A stretch of DNA of 64,000 nucleotides, taken from contig NZ_QGDC01000001.1 in NCBI RefSeq assembly GCF_003324525.1, forward strand, positions 186,001-250,000. The letters run 5' to 3'. The position numbers and the translations under genes are program-made. The first letter of the stretch is position 1, and each line of letters starts with the position of its first letter. The notes beneath the pieces were generated by a model. The model was not told the origin of the DNA. It worked only from the letters and a program-made list of their open reading frames with translations, and did no database searches. The stretch is from Mucilaginibacter hurinus (GTDB lineage: Bacteria; Bacteroidota; Bacteroidia; Sphingobacteriales; Sphingobacteriaceae). Of this stretch, positions 9,003-17,551 are shown piece after piece.

Positions 9003-9031
9003 TGCAAACTATAAAAATAGTTGTAAGTTTG
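9001..9031 (+). promoter_or_regulatory. Promoter of the blaI-M56 operon
   Basis: TTTG at 9001-9004, 19 bases, TAAGTTTG at 9024-9031: an exact match to the Bacteroidota sigma-A-type promoter. Operator 1 covers the -33 box, operator 2 fills the spacer, and operator 3 covers the expected start site near 9037, which fits tight self-repression. The leader would be under 20 nt. Confidence 0.82.
9007..9022. promoter_or_regulatory. BlaI-type operator 2
   Basis: Perfect inverted repeat AACTAT-AAAA-ATAGTT, 20 bp centre-to-centre from operator 1 (about two helical turns), inside the 19-bp promoter spacer. Confidence 0.8.
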
Positions 9032-9034
9032 TCT

Positions 9035-9050
9035 AACTATAAAACTAGTT
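9035..9050. promoter_or_regulatory. BlaI-type operator 3
   Basis: AACTAT-AAAA-CTAGTT, one mismatch from perfect symmetry, 28 bp downstream of operator 2 and ending 4 bp before the blaI ATG. Confidence 0.75.
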
Positions 9051-9054
9051 TGTT

Positions 9055-9432
9055 ATGGAGATAAGGGAATTAACAAAAGCCGAAGAACAAATTATGCAGA
9101 TACTGTGGCAGTTAAAAGAAGCCATTGTAAAAGACATCATTGAGCGAATTGACGACCCAAAGCCGGCCTATAACACCGTATCAACCGTAGTACGCGTGCT
9201 GGAGAGCAAGGGGTTTGTGGATCATAAAGCTTATGGCAATTCGCATGTATATTTTCCGCTGATAAGTGAAGCGGCCTACAAAAAATTCACGGTAAACAAG
9301 GTAATGAGCAATTATTTTGATAACTCATACAAAAGCCTGGTATCGTTTATAGCTGATGAGAAAAAACTCAGCCTGAAAGAACTGGACGAACTGGAAAAAA
9401 TGATAAAGAAACTAAAGGAGGGTAAAAAATGA
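9055..9432 (+). CDS. BlaI/MecI/CopY-family transcriptional repressor
   Basis: Dimeric winged-helix repressor normally inactivated by proteolysis when a BlaR1/M56 sensor is triggered. The 125-residue protein starts with LTKAEEQIMQILW and carries the recognition-helix block PAYNTVSTVVRVLESKGF (about 40-57), typical of the family. It sits immediately downstream of three matching operators, so self-repression is likely. Its TGA overlaps the ATG of the M56 gene (ATGA), coupling repressor and sensor. In this phylum such pairs are widespread and usually not linked to a beta-lactamase; none is present here. Confidence 0.93.
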   Translation: MEIRELTKAEEQIMQILWQLKEAIVKDIIERIDDPKPAYNTVSTVVRVLESKGFVDHKAYGNSHVYFPLISEAAYKKFTVNKVMSNYFDNSYKSLVSFIADEKKLSLKELDELEKMIKKLKEGKK

Positions 9433-10949
9433 GCTGGCTATATTACTTATTAGAGGCAAACCTTTACCTATGCCTGTTTTATGCAGGCTATTACTTGTTT
9501 TTAAGTAAAGAAACTTTTTATACAGCCAACAGGACTTATCTACTACTTAGCTGCGTTGCTGCTTTTACTATTCCGTTTTTACAGATTAGCTTTTTAAACT
9601 CCGCCGCCGATATAAACGTAGTCGGCAGTTATGTCACCGGCTCTGCATCCGCTATTAATACTGGTGTTGATAATACTCTAGTATTTACCTGGCAAAGTGC
9701 CCTGTTATTCTTATATATCGGCGGTATTGTAACTGCGTTTATATTATTCAGTATAAAAATTTATAAGCTGTTAAGCCTTATAAAAAAATATGAGGCCGTT
9801 CCCAAAAATGGCTATAAAGTGATTTACATTAATGAGGCAAATACCGCTTTTTCGTTTTTTAACTACCTGTTCATAAGTAAAAACACCGCAGGCGCCGATG
9901 TTATAACCAGCCACGAGGTGGTTCACATCAGGCATAAACATTCGTTTGATATATTGTTTATTGAACTGCTAAAAATATTTAACTGGTTTAATCCGCTGAT
10001 TTACCTGCTGCAAAACAGCATAAAAACCTTGCATGAGTATATAGCCGATGACCAAACCGCGCGCATTGCCGACAACAAATTGGCATATTCCACCTTTCTG
10101 CTCAATAACGCTTACGGCGTTCAGGGTATGTCGCCATCTAACTCATTTTTTAATTATAACCTTTTAAAAAACCGTATTATCATGTTAAATCAAAAACGTT
10201 CAGGTAAATTAGCCAGACTAAAATACCTGGTGGCGATACCGCTATGCGGCGCCATGCTTTGCGCATCAACATTAAGTTTTAGTAAGGATTATGGGTTCGT
10301 GGATTTGCTGCCGCCAAAGGAAAGTGCAAAAGCTCTACATCAAGGTATCGCTGCAGACAGCACGCCTGCAAAAAGCAGCAAAAAAGCAATGAAGCCTGTA
10401 GTTACTGATATAAAACTTACGGCAAAAAATAAAACCAGCCTTAAAGATACTGTTGTTTACACCGAGGTAACATTATTGCCACCTGATGATCACGGCAAGC
10501 CTTTTGCTGAAAAACAAAAACCAGTAAAAGTAAACGTACAACTTTTATCGCCGCCTGAACCGAGAGACACAGCAACAATAGTAGTAAAAGCTATCGATCC
10601 GTTTGATAGCCTATTGAAGCATATGTCGCGGTTTACCCGCTACCCTGCGGTGGCCTTTGATAATAAAACGGTGGGAGCCGTAAACATAAATTTTGTTGTA
10701 GACGATAAAGGCAAAATTACCGATGTTAAATTATTTTCAGGTATTGGCGACCGTTGCGACGAGGAAGTAATTAGGGTTGCAAATAAATATACCGAAACCA
10801 TTCACGCAAAGCCGGGTCCCTATACGCTGAGCGTGGTTTTTACATTAATTATAGATGATAACCGTGTTATAACCGGCAAACTACCTATACCTCACATTGC
10901 AGGGCAATCTGCAGGAGTAACTTACGTAAACGGTTTCCTTAAGAAATAA
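9429..10949 (+). CDS. BlaR1-like M56 membrane metalloprotease with C-terminal TonB domain
   Basis: Likely signal-transducing protease partner of the BlaI repressor. Transmembrane segments at about 5-25, 36-55 and 88-115; zinc motif HEVVH at 162-166 with the third ligand in LHEYIADDQ (E203); another membrane segment near 265-285. A basic/proline-containing linker then leads to a TonB C-terminal-like domain (about 405-480, RYPAVAFDNKTVGAVNINFVV). Unlike classical BlaR1 there is no penicillin-binding sensor domain, so the periplasmic TonB-like module may sense or contact an outer-membrane partner. The ATG overlaps the blaI stop by 4 bp. Length 506 residues. Confidence 0.9.
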   Translation: MSWLYYLLEANLYLCLFYAGYYLFLSKETFYTANRTYLLLSCVAAFTIPFLQISFLNSAADINVVGSYVTGSASAINTGVDNTLVFTWQSALLFLYIGGIVTAFILFSIKIYKLLSLIKKYEAVPKNGYKVIYINEANTAFSFFNYLFISKNTAGADVITSHEVVHIRHKHSFDILFIELLKIFNWFNPLIYLLQNSIKTLHEYIADDQTARIADNKLAYSTFLLNNAYGVQGMSPSNSFFNYNLLKNRIIMLNQKRSGKLARLKYLVAIPLCGAMLCASTLSFSKDYGFVDLLPPKESAKALHQGIAADSTPAKSSKKAMKPVVTDIKLTAKNKTSLKDTVVYTEVTLLPPDDHGKPFAEKQKPVKVNVQLLSPPEPRDTATIVVKAIDPFDSLLKHMSRFTRYPAVAFDNKTVGAVNINFVVDDKGKITDVKLFSGIGDRCDEEVIRVANKYTETIHAKPGPYTLSVVFTLIIDDNRVITGKLPIPHIAGQSAGVTYVNGFLKK

Positions 10950-10978
10950 TATACCCTATCCCCTTTATCAGATTATAA

Positions 10979-11007
10979 AAATTGCCGGCGGTTTCGTCAG
11001 GCAATTT
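10979..11007. terminator. Probable terminator between converging M56 and rsmG genes
   Basis: AAATTGCC (10979-10986) pairs with GGCAATTT (11000-11007) around a 13-nt loop; short A/T flanks on both sides fit a weak bidirectional terminator. Confidence 0.55.
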
Positions 11008-11022
11008 GTTGCGCAATAACGT

Positions 11023-11649
11023 TTACGCCTTCACGTATATCACCTGCTTGGTTTCAAAAAACTCCTCTTCGAAGTAATCGTTAAGGTGATATTGCCTCAC
11101 TTTCAAACCCGATTCGGCAATTTCTTCAGTAAGGTCTCCTCCCTTCAAATACAATATTCCGTTGGATAGTTTATTACAGCCTTGCTTGTAAAACTTACCT
11201 TTTACCCAAGGATAAAACTCTTTTAGCCGTGTCACTGCGCGCGATATTACAAAATCAAACTCTTCATTAATCTGCTCGGCGCGTGCATGGGTAGCTGTTA
11301 CGTTTGTTAAGCCAAGCGCTTGGACAACCTCATTAACCACTTTAATTTTTTTGCCTATCGAGTCAACCAGGTGAAAGGTAGTTTCAGGAAACATTATGGC
11401 CAGCGGAATACCGGGAAATCCACCCCCCGTGCCCACGTCAAGCACCCGCTCGCTCGATTTAAAAGCCATTACTTTAGCGATGCCCAGTGAGTGCAGCACG
11501 TGCCGTTCATATAGTTGCTCTATATCTTTACGTGATATTACGTTGATCTGGTTGTTCCAAAACTCATACAGCCCCGGCAGTTGTTCATATTGCTCAACCT
11601 GCTTTGCTGTAAGATCAGGAAAGTACTTGGTTATGATATCAGATGTCAT
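11023..11649 (-). CDS. rsmG: 16S rRNA (guanine-527-N7)-methyltransferase RsmG
   Basis: Methylates G527 of 16S rRNA using S-adenosylmethionine. The SAM-binding motif LDVGTGGGFPGIPLA and the downstream ISRAVTRLKEF block are typical of the GidB/RsmG family. I choose ATG 11649 (MTSDIITKYFPDL), which gives 208 residues, the usual size; the frame is open to 11679 but that would lengthen the overlap with the sigma-factor gene from 11 to 41 bp. It is the last of three overlapping minus-strand genes (GT2, sigma factor, rsmG). Confidence 0.94.
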   Translation of the reverse strand: MTSDIITKYFPDLTAKQVEQYEQLPGLYEFWNNQINVISRKDIEQLYERHVLHSLGIAKVMAFKSSERVLDVGTGGGFPGIPLAIMFPETTFHLVDSIGKKIKVVNEVVQALGLTNVTATHARAEQINEEFDFVISRAVTRLKEFYPWVKGKFYKQGCNKLSNGILYLKGGDLTEEIAESGLKVRQYHLNDYFEEEFFETKQVIYVKA

Positions 11650-12244
11650 CCCGGTTATAACGGTTAATAATGTTACCAAGCAGGTAGCGGGCCCTAAAAA
11701 GCTGTGCCTTTACTGTGCCCAAAGGCAAATCAAGTTGCTGAGCTATTTCTTCGTATGATAACTCGTCAAAATAGCGCAGGGTTATCAGATTACGGTAACG
11801 CTGAGGCAGGCCTTCTATCAGTTGCTTTAACTCCTGCGTTTGCTGCTTTTTTATTGATGTTTCTTCGGGGTTAAGCACATCAGCCTTTATTTCCAATTGC
11901 CTTTCCTCACCGTCATCATCCATCATGCCGTGTATTGACGTGGTGTTGAGCTTCTTTTTACGGATAAAATCGATGCAATTGTTGGTGGCTACTCTAAACA
12001 ACCAGGTACTAAAAGCATAATCGGGCTGGTATTTGTCTAACTTTTCAAAGGCTTTGGCAAATGTCTCCACCATAAGGTCCATGGCGTCTTCCTTGTTGTT
12101 CACCATTTTAAGCACCATAAAATATATGGAATCCTTGTACCTAACCATCAGGTCGGCGTATGCTTTTTGGTCACCCTGCCTGGCCCTTACAACAAGGTGA
12201 AAGTCATTTTTAGCGTTCTCGGTAAAATTGGCGTTTATTTCCAT
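11639..12244 (-). CDS. ECF-type RNA polymerase sigma factor
   Basis: Sigma-70 family, ECF size (201 residues). Region 2 (about 18-95) contains DAMDLMVETFAKAFEKLDKY and the promoter-melting block FSTWLFRVATNNCIDFIRKKK; region 4 (about 135-195) contains LPQRYRNLITLRYFDELSYEEIA and an HTH with PLGTVKAQLFRAR. An acidic linker (about 105-130) joins them. No anti-sigma gene is adjacent. It overlaps the GT2 gene upstream by 10 bp and rsmG downstream by 11 bp, so all three are probably co-transcribed. Target promoters unknown. Confidence 0.93.
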   Translation of the reverse strand: MEINANFTENAKNDFHLVVRARQGDQKAYADLMVRYKDSIYFMVLKMVNNKEDAMDLMVETFAKAFEKLDKYQPDYAFSTWLFRVATNNCIDFIRKKKLNTTSIHGMMDDDGEERQLEIKADVLNPEETSIKKQQTQELKQLIEGLPQRYRNLITLRYFDELSYEEIAQQLDLPLGTVKAQLFRARYLLGNIINRYNRDDI

Positions 12245-13353
12245 TGGGCAGTTTTTATAAAGGTCCCAATCAATCCAAACACGTTCAGATAGATGTAATA
12301 TATCGGCTCTAAAACTGGTAAATAAAACAACATATCTTTTGCGGTAAGAGTTTTAAAAATTTTACTATAAATTAAAATTTGCATTAACAGCCTAAACAAA
12401 TATAAGCCGAACGCCAGCAAAGGCTCAATACCCATTATAACGCACAGTGCAAGTAATATATAAAAAAGAAAACCGCTCACTGCATCCCAGCTAAGCATGC
12501 GGCGATGTTTAGCTTTATATAATTTACCTACCCCCATGTGCCGCGTCTTTTGTCTGAACCAGCCGCGCAGCGTTGTTTTAGCCGCAGTAAACATAAATGC
12601 ATCCGGATGTATTTCAATGATGGTATTATCTGCCGTGGCGTTTTGATTAACAAAAAGGTCGTCATCTCCTGCCATAACATGCATATGCGATGCAAAACCC
12701 TTGTTACTAAAAAACAACGTTTTGGTATAGGCCATGTTGCGGCCTATGCCCATGTATGGGTCGCCTTTAAGCGCGGCCGACAAATAACTTACAGCAGTCT
12801 TTATCGTCTCGAAGCGCGAAAAAGTGTTTAAGAGCCCTCCGGTTTTATAAAATGGCGAATACCCCAGTACAATCTGTGCCTTGGTGGTAAAGTTAACCGC
12901 CATACGTGCTATCCAGTTGTGGGTTGCCGGCGCACAATCGGCATCAGTAAATAGCAAGTGCTCGTGGCTGGCCGCCTTGATGCCCATGGTAAGGGCGAAT
13001 TTTTTTCCGGTTTTAAACCGCGGGTGCTCGGTTACCGTTACAATTTTTAGTTGTGGGTGGTTAGCCTGCAGCCCTAACAAATACAGGTCAGACCCGTCAG
13101 ACGAGCAATCATTAACCACCACCACTTCAAAATCCGGGTAATCCTGGGCCAGTATGAGCGGCAAGTTAGCTTTAAGGTTCGCTTCCTCGTTACGGGCAGC
13201 TATAATTACTGATATCGGGATATTTACCTTCCGCAGATCGCGTAGTGGCTTGTAATAGGCTAGTTTGCTGTGGTTACTGACTAAATAATACAGTTGACTA
13301 ATAAAACAAACCTGGAACAAAAGAAATAAAGCCTCGTAAATATATGTTTCCAA
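12235..13353 (-). CDS. Membrane-associated family 2 glycosyltransferase
   Basis: GT2 enzyme with an N-terminal membrane anchor (about 5-25) and two to three C-terminal membrane segments (about 290-365). The catalytic domain shows VIIAARNEEANL, VVVNDCSSDGS, the metal-binding DAD (TDADCAP), GDDD and a KTRHMGVG block in the place of the Q/RxxRW motif of processive transferases. Likely makes a surface polysaccharide or glycolipid; donor and acceptor cannot be read from sequence. First gene of the GT2-sigma-rsmG overlap group. Confidence 0.88.
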   Translation of the reverse strand: METYIYEALFLLFQVCFISQLYYLVSNHSKLAYYKPLRDLRKVNIPISVIIAARNEEANLKANLPLILAQDYPDFEVVVVNDCSSDGSDLYLLGLQANHPQLKIVTVTEHPRFKTGKKFALTMGIKAASHEHLLFTDADCAPATHNWIARMAVNFTTKAQIVLGYSPFYKTGGLLNTFSRFETIKTAVSYLSAALKGDPYMGIGRNMAYTKTLFFSNKGFASHMHVMAGDDDLFVNQNATADNTIIEIHPDAFMFTAAKTTLRGWFRQKTRHMGVGKLYKAKHRRMLSWDAVSGFLFYILLALCVIMGIEPLLAFGLYLFRLLMQILIYSKIFKTLTAKDMLFYLPVLEPIYYIYLNVFGLIGTFIKTAQWK

Positions 13354-13614
13354 GTAATAAAATTAAACATGCAAATTTGTTAAAAATCGGCGGCAATTAG
13401 GCGTTGTGTTAATAAAATGTTGCCGATGCGGTACCGATTGCTTTTACCGGTGTAGACGGCATAGCATTTAAATACCGGATTTTGTATAGTTTATAATCAT
13501 CGAACCTGTTACCTGCCACACTATCAATAATTAAGCGAATTGATGGCTTTATAAAACGGCAGGCACCAACGCCGTACGTCATCCGTAATTTTTCGTAATT
13601 TCGCGCTCTTATAC

Positions 13615-14745
13615 ATGAAATTCAGTTTAACAGCACAGGATAAATTATCCAAAGCCCGCGCAGGCACCGTTACTACCGACCACGGCGATATTCAAACCCC
13701 TATTTTTATGCCGGTAGGCACGGCCGGCACAGTAAAGGCCGTACACCAGCGTGAGCTTGCCGACGATATAAATGCCCAGATTATTTTAGGCAACACATAC
13801 CATTTATATTTAAGGCCCGGCCTTGACATTATTGAGCGGGCCGGCGGCCTGCACAAATTTAACGGATGGGAAAAGCCCATACTTACTGACAGCGGGGGCT
13901 ACCAGGTTTATTCGCTTACCGACGTACGTAAGATAAAGGAGGAAGGTGTGACCTTCCGTTCGCATATAGATGGTTCAAAGCACCTTTTCACGCCCGAAAA
14001 TGTGATGGATATACAGCGCGTTATTGGCGCGGACATTATCATGGCATTTGATGAGTGCACGCCCTATCCATGCGATTACAACTACGCCCGCCACTCTATT
14101 GAAATGACGCACCGCTGGCTGCAGCGATGCTGCGACAGGTTTGATAATACCCAACCTAAATATGGCTACAACCAAACCTTGTTCCCTATCGTGCAAGGCT
14201 CGGTGTATAAAGATCTGCGTGTGCGCTCAGCGGAGGTAATAGCCTCTTTTGAGCGCGAGGGCAATGCTATCGGTGGTCTTTCGGTAGGTGAACCGGCAGA
14301 AGAAATGTATGCCATGACAGAAATTGTGTGCAATATATTACCGGAGCAAAAACCACGTTATTTGATGGGTGTGGGTACACCGGTAAATATTTTGGAGAAT
14401 ATAGCGTTAGGTATTGATATGTTTGACTGCGTAATGCCCACCCGCAACGGCCGCAACGGCATGCTGTTTACTAAAAATGGCATTATAAATATCAAGAATA
14501 AGAAATGGGAGGATGACTTTTCGCCCATTGAAGCTGATAGCGACCTTTTTGCTGATAAGGTTTATACTAAAGCCTATTTGCGGCATTTAATACACTCGGG
14601 CGAAATATTGGGTATGCAAATAGCTACTTTGCATAACCTGCATTTTTATATGTGGCTTGTTGGCCAGGCACGTGAACATATTATAGCCGGCGACTTTTAC
14701 GACTGGAAGAATATCATGGTAAAACGCCTTGGGCAAAAAATATAA
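13615..14745 (+). CDS. tgt: tRNA-guanine transglycosylase Tgt
   Basis: Exchanges guanine-34 for a queuine precursor in tRNAs for Asp, Asn, His and Tyr. TIM-barrel enzyme of 376 residues with DSGGYQV (general acid/base Asp), MAFDECTPYP, GGLSVGE and the nucleophile Asp in MFDCVMPTRNGRNG. The zinc-binding cysteines of the E. coli-type motif CxCxxC before YxxAYL are replaced: the aligned segment reads SDLFAD-KVYTKAYL, although the downstream His (LHNLHFY) remains. I believe zinc-less Tgt is common in this phylum but could not check. The lptG ATG follows the stop directly. A near-consensus -7 box (TAATTTCG, 13596-13603) lies upstream. Confidence 0.95.
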   Translation: MKFSLTAQDKLSKARAGTVTTDHGDIQTPIFMPVGTAGTVKAVHQRELADDINAQIILGNTYHLYLRPGLDIIERAGGLHKFNGWEKPILTDSGGYQVYSLTDVRKIKEEGVTFRSHIDGSKHLFTPENVMDIQRVIGADIIMAFDECTPYPCDYNYARHSIEMTHRWLQRCCDRFDNTQPKYGYNQTLFPIVQGSVYKDLRVRSAEVIASFEREGNAIGGLSVGEPAEEMYAMTEIVCNILPEQKPRYLMGVGTPVNILENIALGIDMFDCVMPTRNGRNGMLFTKNGIINIKNKKWEDDFSPIEADSDLFADKVYTKAYLRHLIHSGEILGMQIATLHNLHFYMWLVGQAREHIIAGDFYDWKNIMVKRLGQKI

Positions 14746-15852
14746 ATGAAGGCTTTTTTTAAAAGGTACTTAAAGGTTATTGACTGGTATATTATCAATA
14801 AATACCTGGGTACATTTACGTTTACCCTTGGGATATTTATCGTTATAACGGTTGTATTTGATATCTCTGAACATATTGATAATTTTCTGAAATCAGAAAG
14901 CAGCGTGTGGGAGATAGCTACCGATTATTACGGCGGTTTTATTCCTTTTTATATGAATATGCTGTCGCCACTTATCAATTTCCTGGCGGTGATTTTCTTT
15001 ACCGCTAAAATGGCCAACCAAACCGAAATTGTACCTATATTAACCAGCAAAGCCAGTTTTAACCGCTTTTTAAGGCCTTATTTTATTGCTGCTACGCTAA
15101 TATTTATTGTATCATTTTTTGCTAATGTTTACCTGATACCCTACACTAACAGACTTAAAATAACCTTTGAAAATGAAAATGATTTTGCAGGCACCGGCGA
15201 CCCCACCCGTACCGAGGTGCATATGCAAATAGACAAACGCACGTTTGTATACGTTCAGAACTTTGATAAAACCATTAATACCGGCTATACCTTTATACTT
15301 GAAAAATTTGATGGCGACCTGTTGCGTGAAAAGCTAACCGCTGATAAAATAGTGTATGACTCGGTTAAAAAAGTATGGTCGATTCAAAACTTTGAGGTAA
15401 GGCATATTAACGGGCTTAAAGAAACCATGCTGAGGCCAGCTATGCAAAAAGACACCGTGCTTGACATGCACCCTTCAGACTTTGTGCGTATAGATAATGA
15501 ATATACTGCTATGCCGCTTAAAGAAATAAACACCACTATTGAGAAAGAAAAACTGCGGCGGCCCGAGGTTCTGCCATCGATATATTATGAAAAATATCGC
15601 CGTTTTGTTTATCCATTGTCAACCTATGTGCTAACACTTATCGGCGTCGCGCTTTCATCACGCAAGGTACGCGGCGGTGTAGGCTTGCCTTTGGGTATCG
15701 GTATCTTTTTATGTTTTACCTATATAGTGGTTGATAAATTTGCCACAGTATTTGCCATACAGGGCGGCGTGCCGCCCCTTCTTGCGGTGTTTATCCCTAA
15801 CCTGTTATTTGGCTTGCTGGGTTACTACCTGCTGTTAAAAGCGCCCAAGTAA
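14746..15852 (+). CDS. lptG: LptF/LptG-family permease of the LPS export ABC system
   Basis: Inner-membrane permease that, with LptB, extracts lipopolysaccharide for transport to the outer membrane. Topology fits the YjgP/YjgQ family: N-terminal membrane segments (about 20-42, 60-82, 102-122), a periplasmic beta-jellyroll (about 130-280), and C-terminal segments (about 295-315, 322-340, 345-365). Length 368 is typical. LptG versus LptF is assigned by general resemblance and is not certain. Translation starts on the base after the tgt stop, and the EamA gene follows one base after its own stop. Confidence 0.88.
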   Translation: MKAFFKRYLKVIDWYIINKYLGTFTFTLGIFIVITVVFDISEHIDNFLKSESSVWEIATDYYGGFIPFYMNMLSPLINFLAVIFFTAKMANQTEIVPILTSKASFNRFLRPYFIAATLIFIVSFFANVYLIPYTNRLKITFENENDFAGTGDPTRTEVHMQIDKRTFVYVQNFDKTINTGYTFILEKFDGDLLREKLTADKIVYDSVKKVWSIQNFEVRHINGLKETMLRPAMQKDTVLDMHPSDFVRIDNEYTAMPLKEINTTIEKEKLRRPEVLPSIYYEKYRRFVYPLSTYVLTLIGVALSSRKVRGGVGLPLGIGIFLCFTYIVVDKFATVFAIQGGVPPLLAVFIPNLLFGLLGYYLLLKAPK

Positions 15853-15853
15853 T

Positions 15854-16759
15854 ATGAATAATACTACCCCGGGAAGCAACGTTGCAAAAAACCTGCTCAT
15901 ACTGCATTTTACTGTATTCGTTTGGGGCTTCACCGGCATACTGGGCGCATTAATAACCGTACAAGCCATGCATTTGGTATGGTACCGGGTTATCATTGCT
16001 ACCGCATCATTATTCATCTATTTTATATCCAGCAACATCAATTTCAGGCTTAACAAACGATCACTTTTAACCCTGATTTTTACAGGCGCTATCGTAGGAG
16101 GCCACTGGATATTGTTCTTCGCGGCTATCAAGCTTTCTACGGTTTCAGTAACACTGGTTTGCCTCTCATCACTCACTTTATTCACTGCTGTACTTGAACC
16201 GCTTGTGGGCAACAAGCGCATTTCAAAACTGGAAATCCTGGCAGGCATTCTTATCATCGCCGGCATTTTTATCATATTTAAATTCGAATCCCAATACACT
16301 AAGGGGATAATTTGCGGGTTAGCAAGCGCCTTGTTGGCAAGTATATTTTCCATTATAAATTCATACCAGGTAAAAAAACACGAAGCGCCCGTAGTAGCTT
16401 TTTACGAGCTATCGGGCGTTTGCATATGGCTGTCATTTTACTTCCTGCTCACCGGCGGTTTCAATAAATCCATGTTGTTAAGTAATGCCGATATATTCTA
16501 TCTTGTGGTACTTGGCACTGTTTGTACAGCCGTTGCTTATGTTGCCGGCGTATCTGTAATGCGCGAACTATCTGCCTTTAGGGTGGCATTAATAACCAAC
16601 CTTGAGCCTATTTATGGCATAGCCCTGGCCTTCTTATTTTTGGACGATATGCAAAAATTAACGGCTGGCTTTTGGTTAGGCGCAGGTATTCTATTAACTA
16701 CCATCTTTCTGTTTCCTGTTGCAAAAAAGGAGGCCGCTAAACGACGTAGCCGTCGTTAG
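15854..16759 (+). CDS. EamA/DMT-family transporter
   Basis: Inner-membrane drug/metabolite transporter with ten predicted membrane segments formed by two EamA repeats (about 12-140 and 155-290), 301 residues. Conserved features include an N-terminal FVWGFTG segment and NLEPIYGIALAFLFLDD in the second repeat. Substrate cannot be inferred. A positively charged tail (KKEAAKRRSRR) closes the protein. Third gene of the tgt-lptG-EamA run with 1-base spacing. Confidence 0.9.
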   Translation: MNNTTPGSNVAKNLLILHFTVFVWGFTGILGALITVQAMHLVWYRVIIATASLFIYFISSNINFRLNKRSLLTLIFTGAIVGGHWILFFAAIKLSTVSVTLVCLSSLTLFTAVLEPLVGNKRISKLEILAGILIIAGIFIIFKFESQYTKGIICGLASALLASIFSIINSYQVKKHEAPVVAFYELSGVCIWLSFYFLLTGGFNKSMLLSNADIFYLVVLGTVCTAVAYVAGVSVMRELSAFRVALITNLEPIYGIALAFLFLDDMQKLTAGFWLGAGILLTTIFLFPVAKKEAAKRRSRR

Positions 16760-17551
16760 TTTACCATCTTTCATCTGTTTTTAACCATAGGGTAGGGCAT
16801 TTACGCACTTTCCTTTTAACGCGTTTAAAGCCCTTATAGGACCTTTAAAATTCTAGGCATACTTCACCACTAAAAGTTAATTTCGATTCGACACAGCAAA
16901 AATTCATTTTTAACATAGTGTATTTAACAATCACACTGTGACTTTAGATCTTACCTCTTTATACCACAGACTTTTTAGTTCAAACGAACTAAAATTAATA
17001 TAAAATGACATAAAATATTTTACTGATAATCAGTATAAAATATAAATTATTTGACATAATTATCCAAGTAAACAAATTGATTTAAAAAACTAAATACTAA
17101 ATAATTTAGCAAACGCCATTTATTGAACAAAATAAATGTAACAAATAATTATTAATCAGTATTTTATGATGGCTTATATAAATTAATAGTTACACACTAA
17201 CATGTATGAGTATTCAAGGGCGATAGTGTATCCAACCACAGATCGAAGAAACGCAGAAATTCGTGCATGTAGTGCCGTTTGTATACGACATGAAGAAAAA
17301 TGCCGAAAGCGATTAGTTTTTCGCTTTATAGTTTTCTGGCATTGTAGGGAAAGTTTTGTGCTTTTTGGCGGAGACTGCGAGCCGATGAAATAACGCCCCG
17401 AATTAAAGACGGAACCAATAGCCCTAGGTATTACGCAATGACATTGCGCCTATCTTTTTTTTAATAACACCTCTACCCTCTCTTACGGTGCCTCTTTTTT
17501 ATAAACACATAAATTGACGATATTGGTTATCTATATATAAACAACTTCATC
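16760..17551. other. Gene-free 0.8 kb stretch, AT-rich, with a structured 3' part
   Basis: The first 440 bp are AT-rich with no credible ORF; one imperfect inverted repeat (16914-16921 with 16933-16940) is visible. From about 17200 the composition changes to mixed GC and contains nested complementarity: GGGCG near 17218 with CGCCC near 17392, and an inner hairpin around AAGCGA...TCGCTT (about 17307-17325). The stretch ends at the terminator 17425-17462. A 63-codon ORF at 17202-17393 resembles no protein I know. A non-coding RNA is possible (see findings). Confidence 0.5.
17425..17462 (+). terminator. Rho-independent terminator with no protein gene in front of it
   Basis: TAGG+CGCAA (17425-17428, 17434-17438) pairs with TTGCG+CCTA (17444-17452) with a 5-nt bulge and 5-nt loop, then TCTTTTTTTT. 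The nearest upstream plus-strand CDS ends 665 bp earlier. Confidence 0.75.

Noticed and set aside
17202-17393. 63-codon plus-strand ORF rich in Arg and Cys
   Set aside because: No known family, no ribosome-binding or promoter context, odd composition; it overlaps self-complementary sequence that better fits an RNA or nothing.
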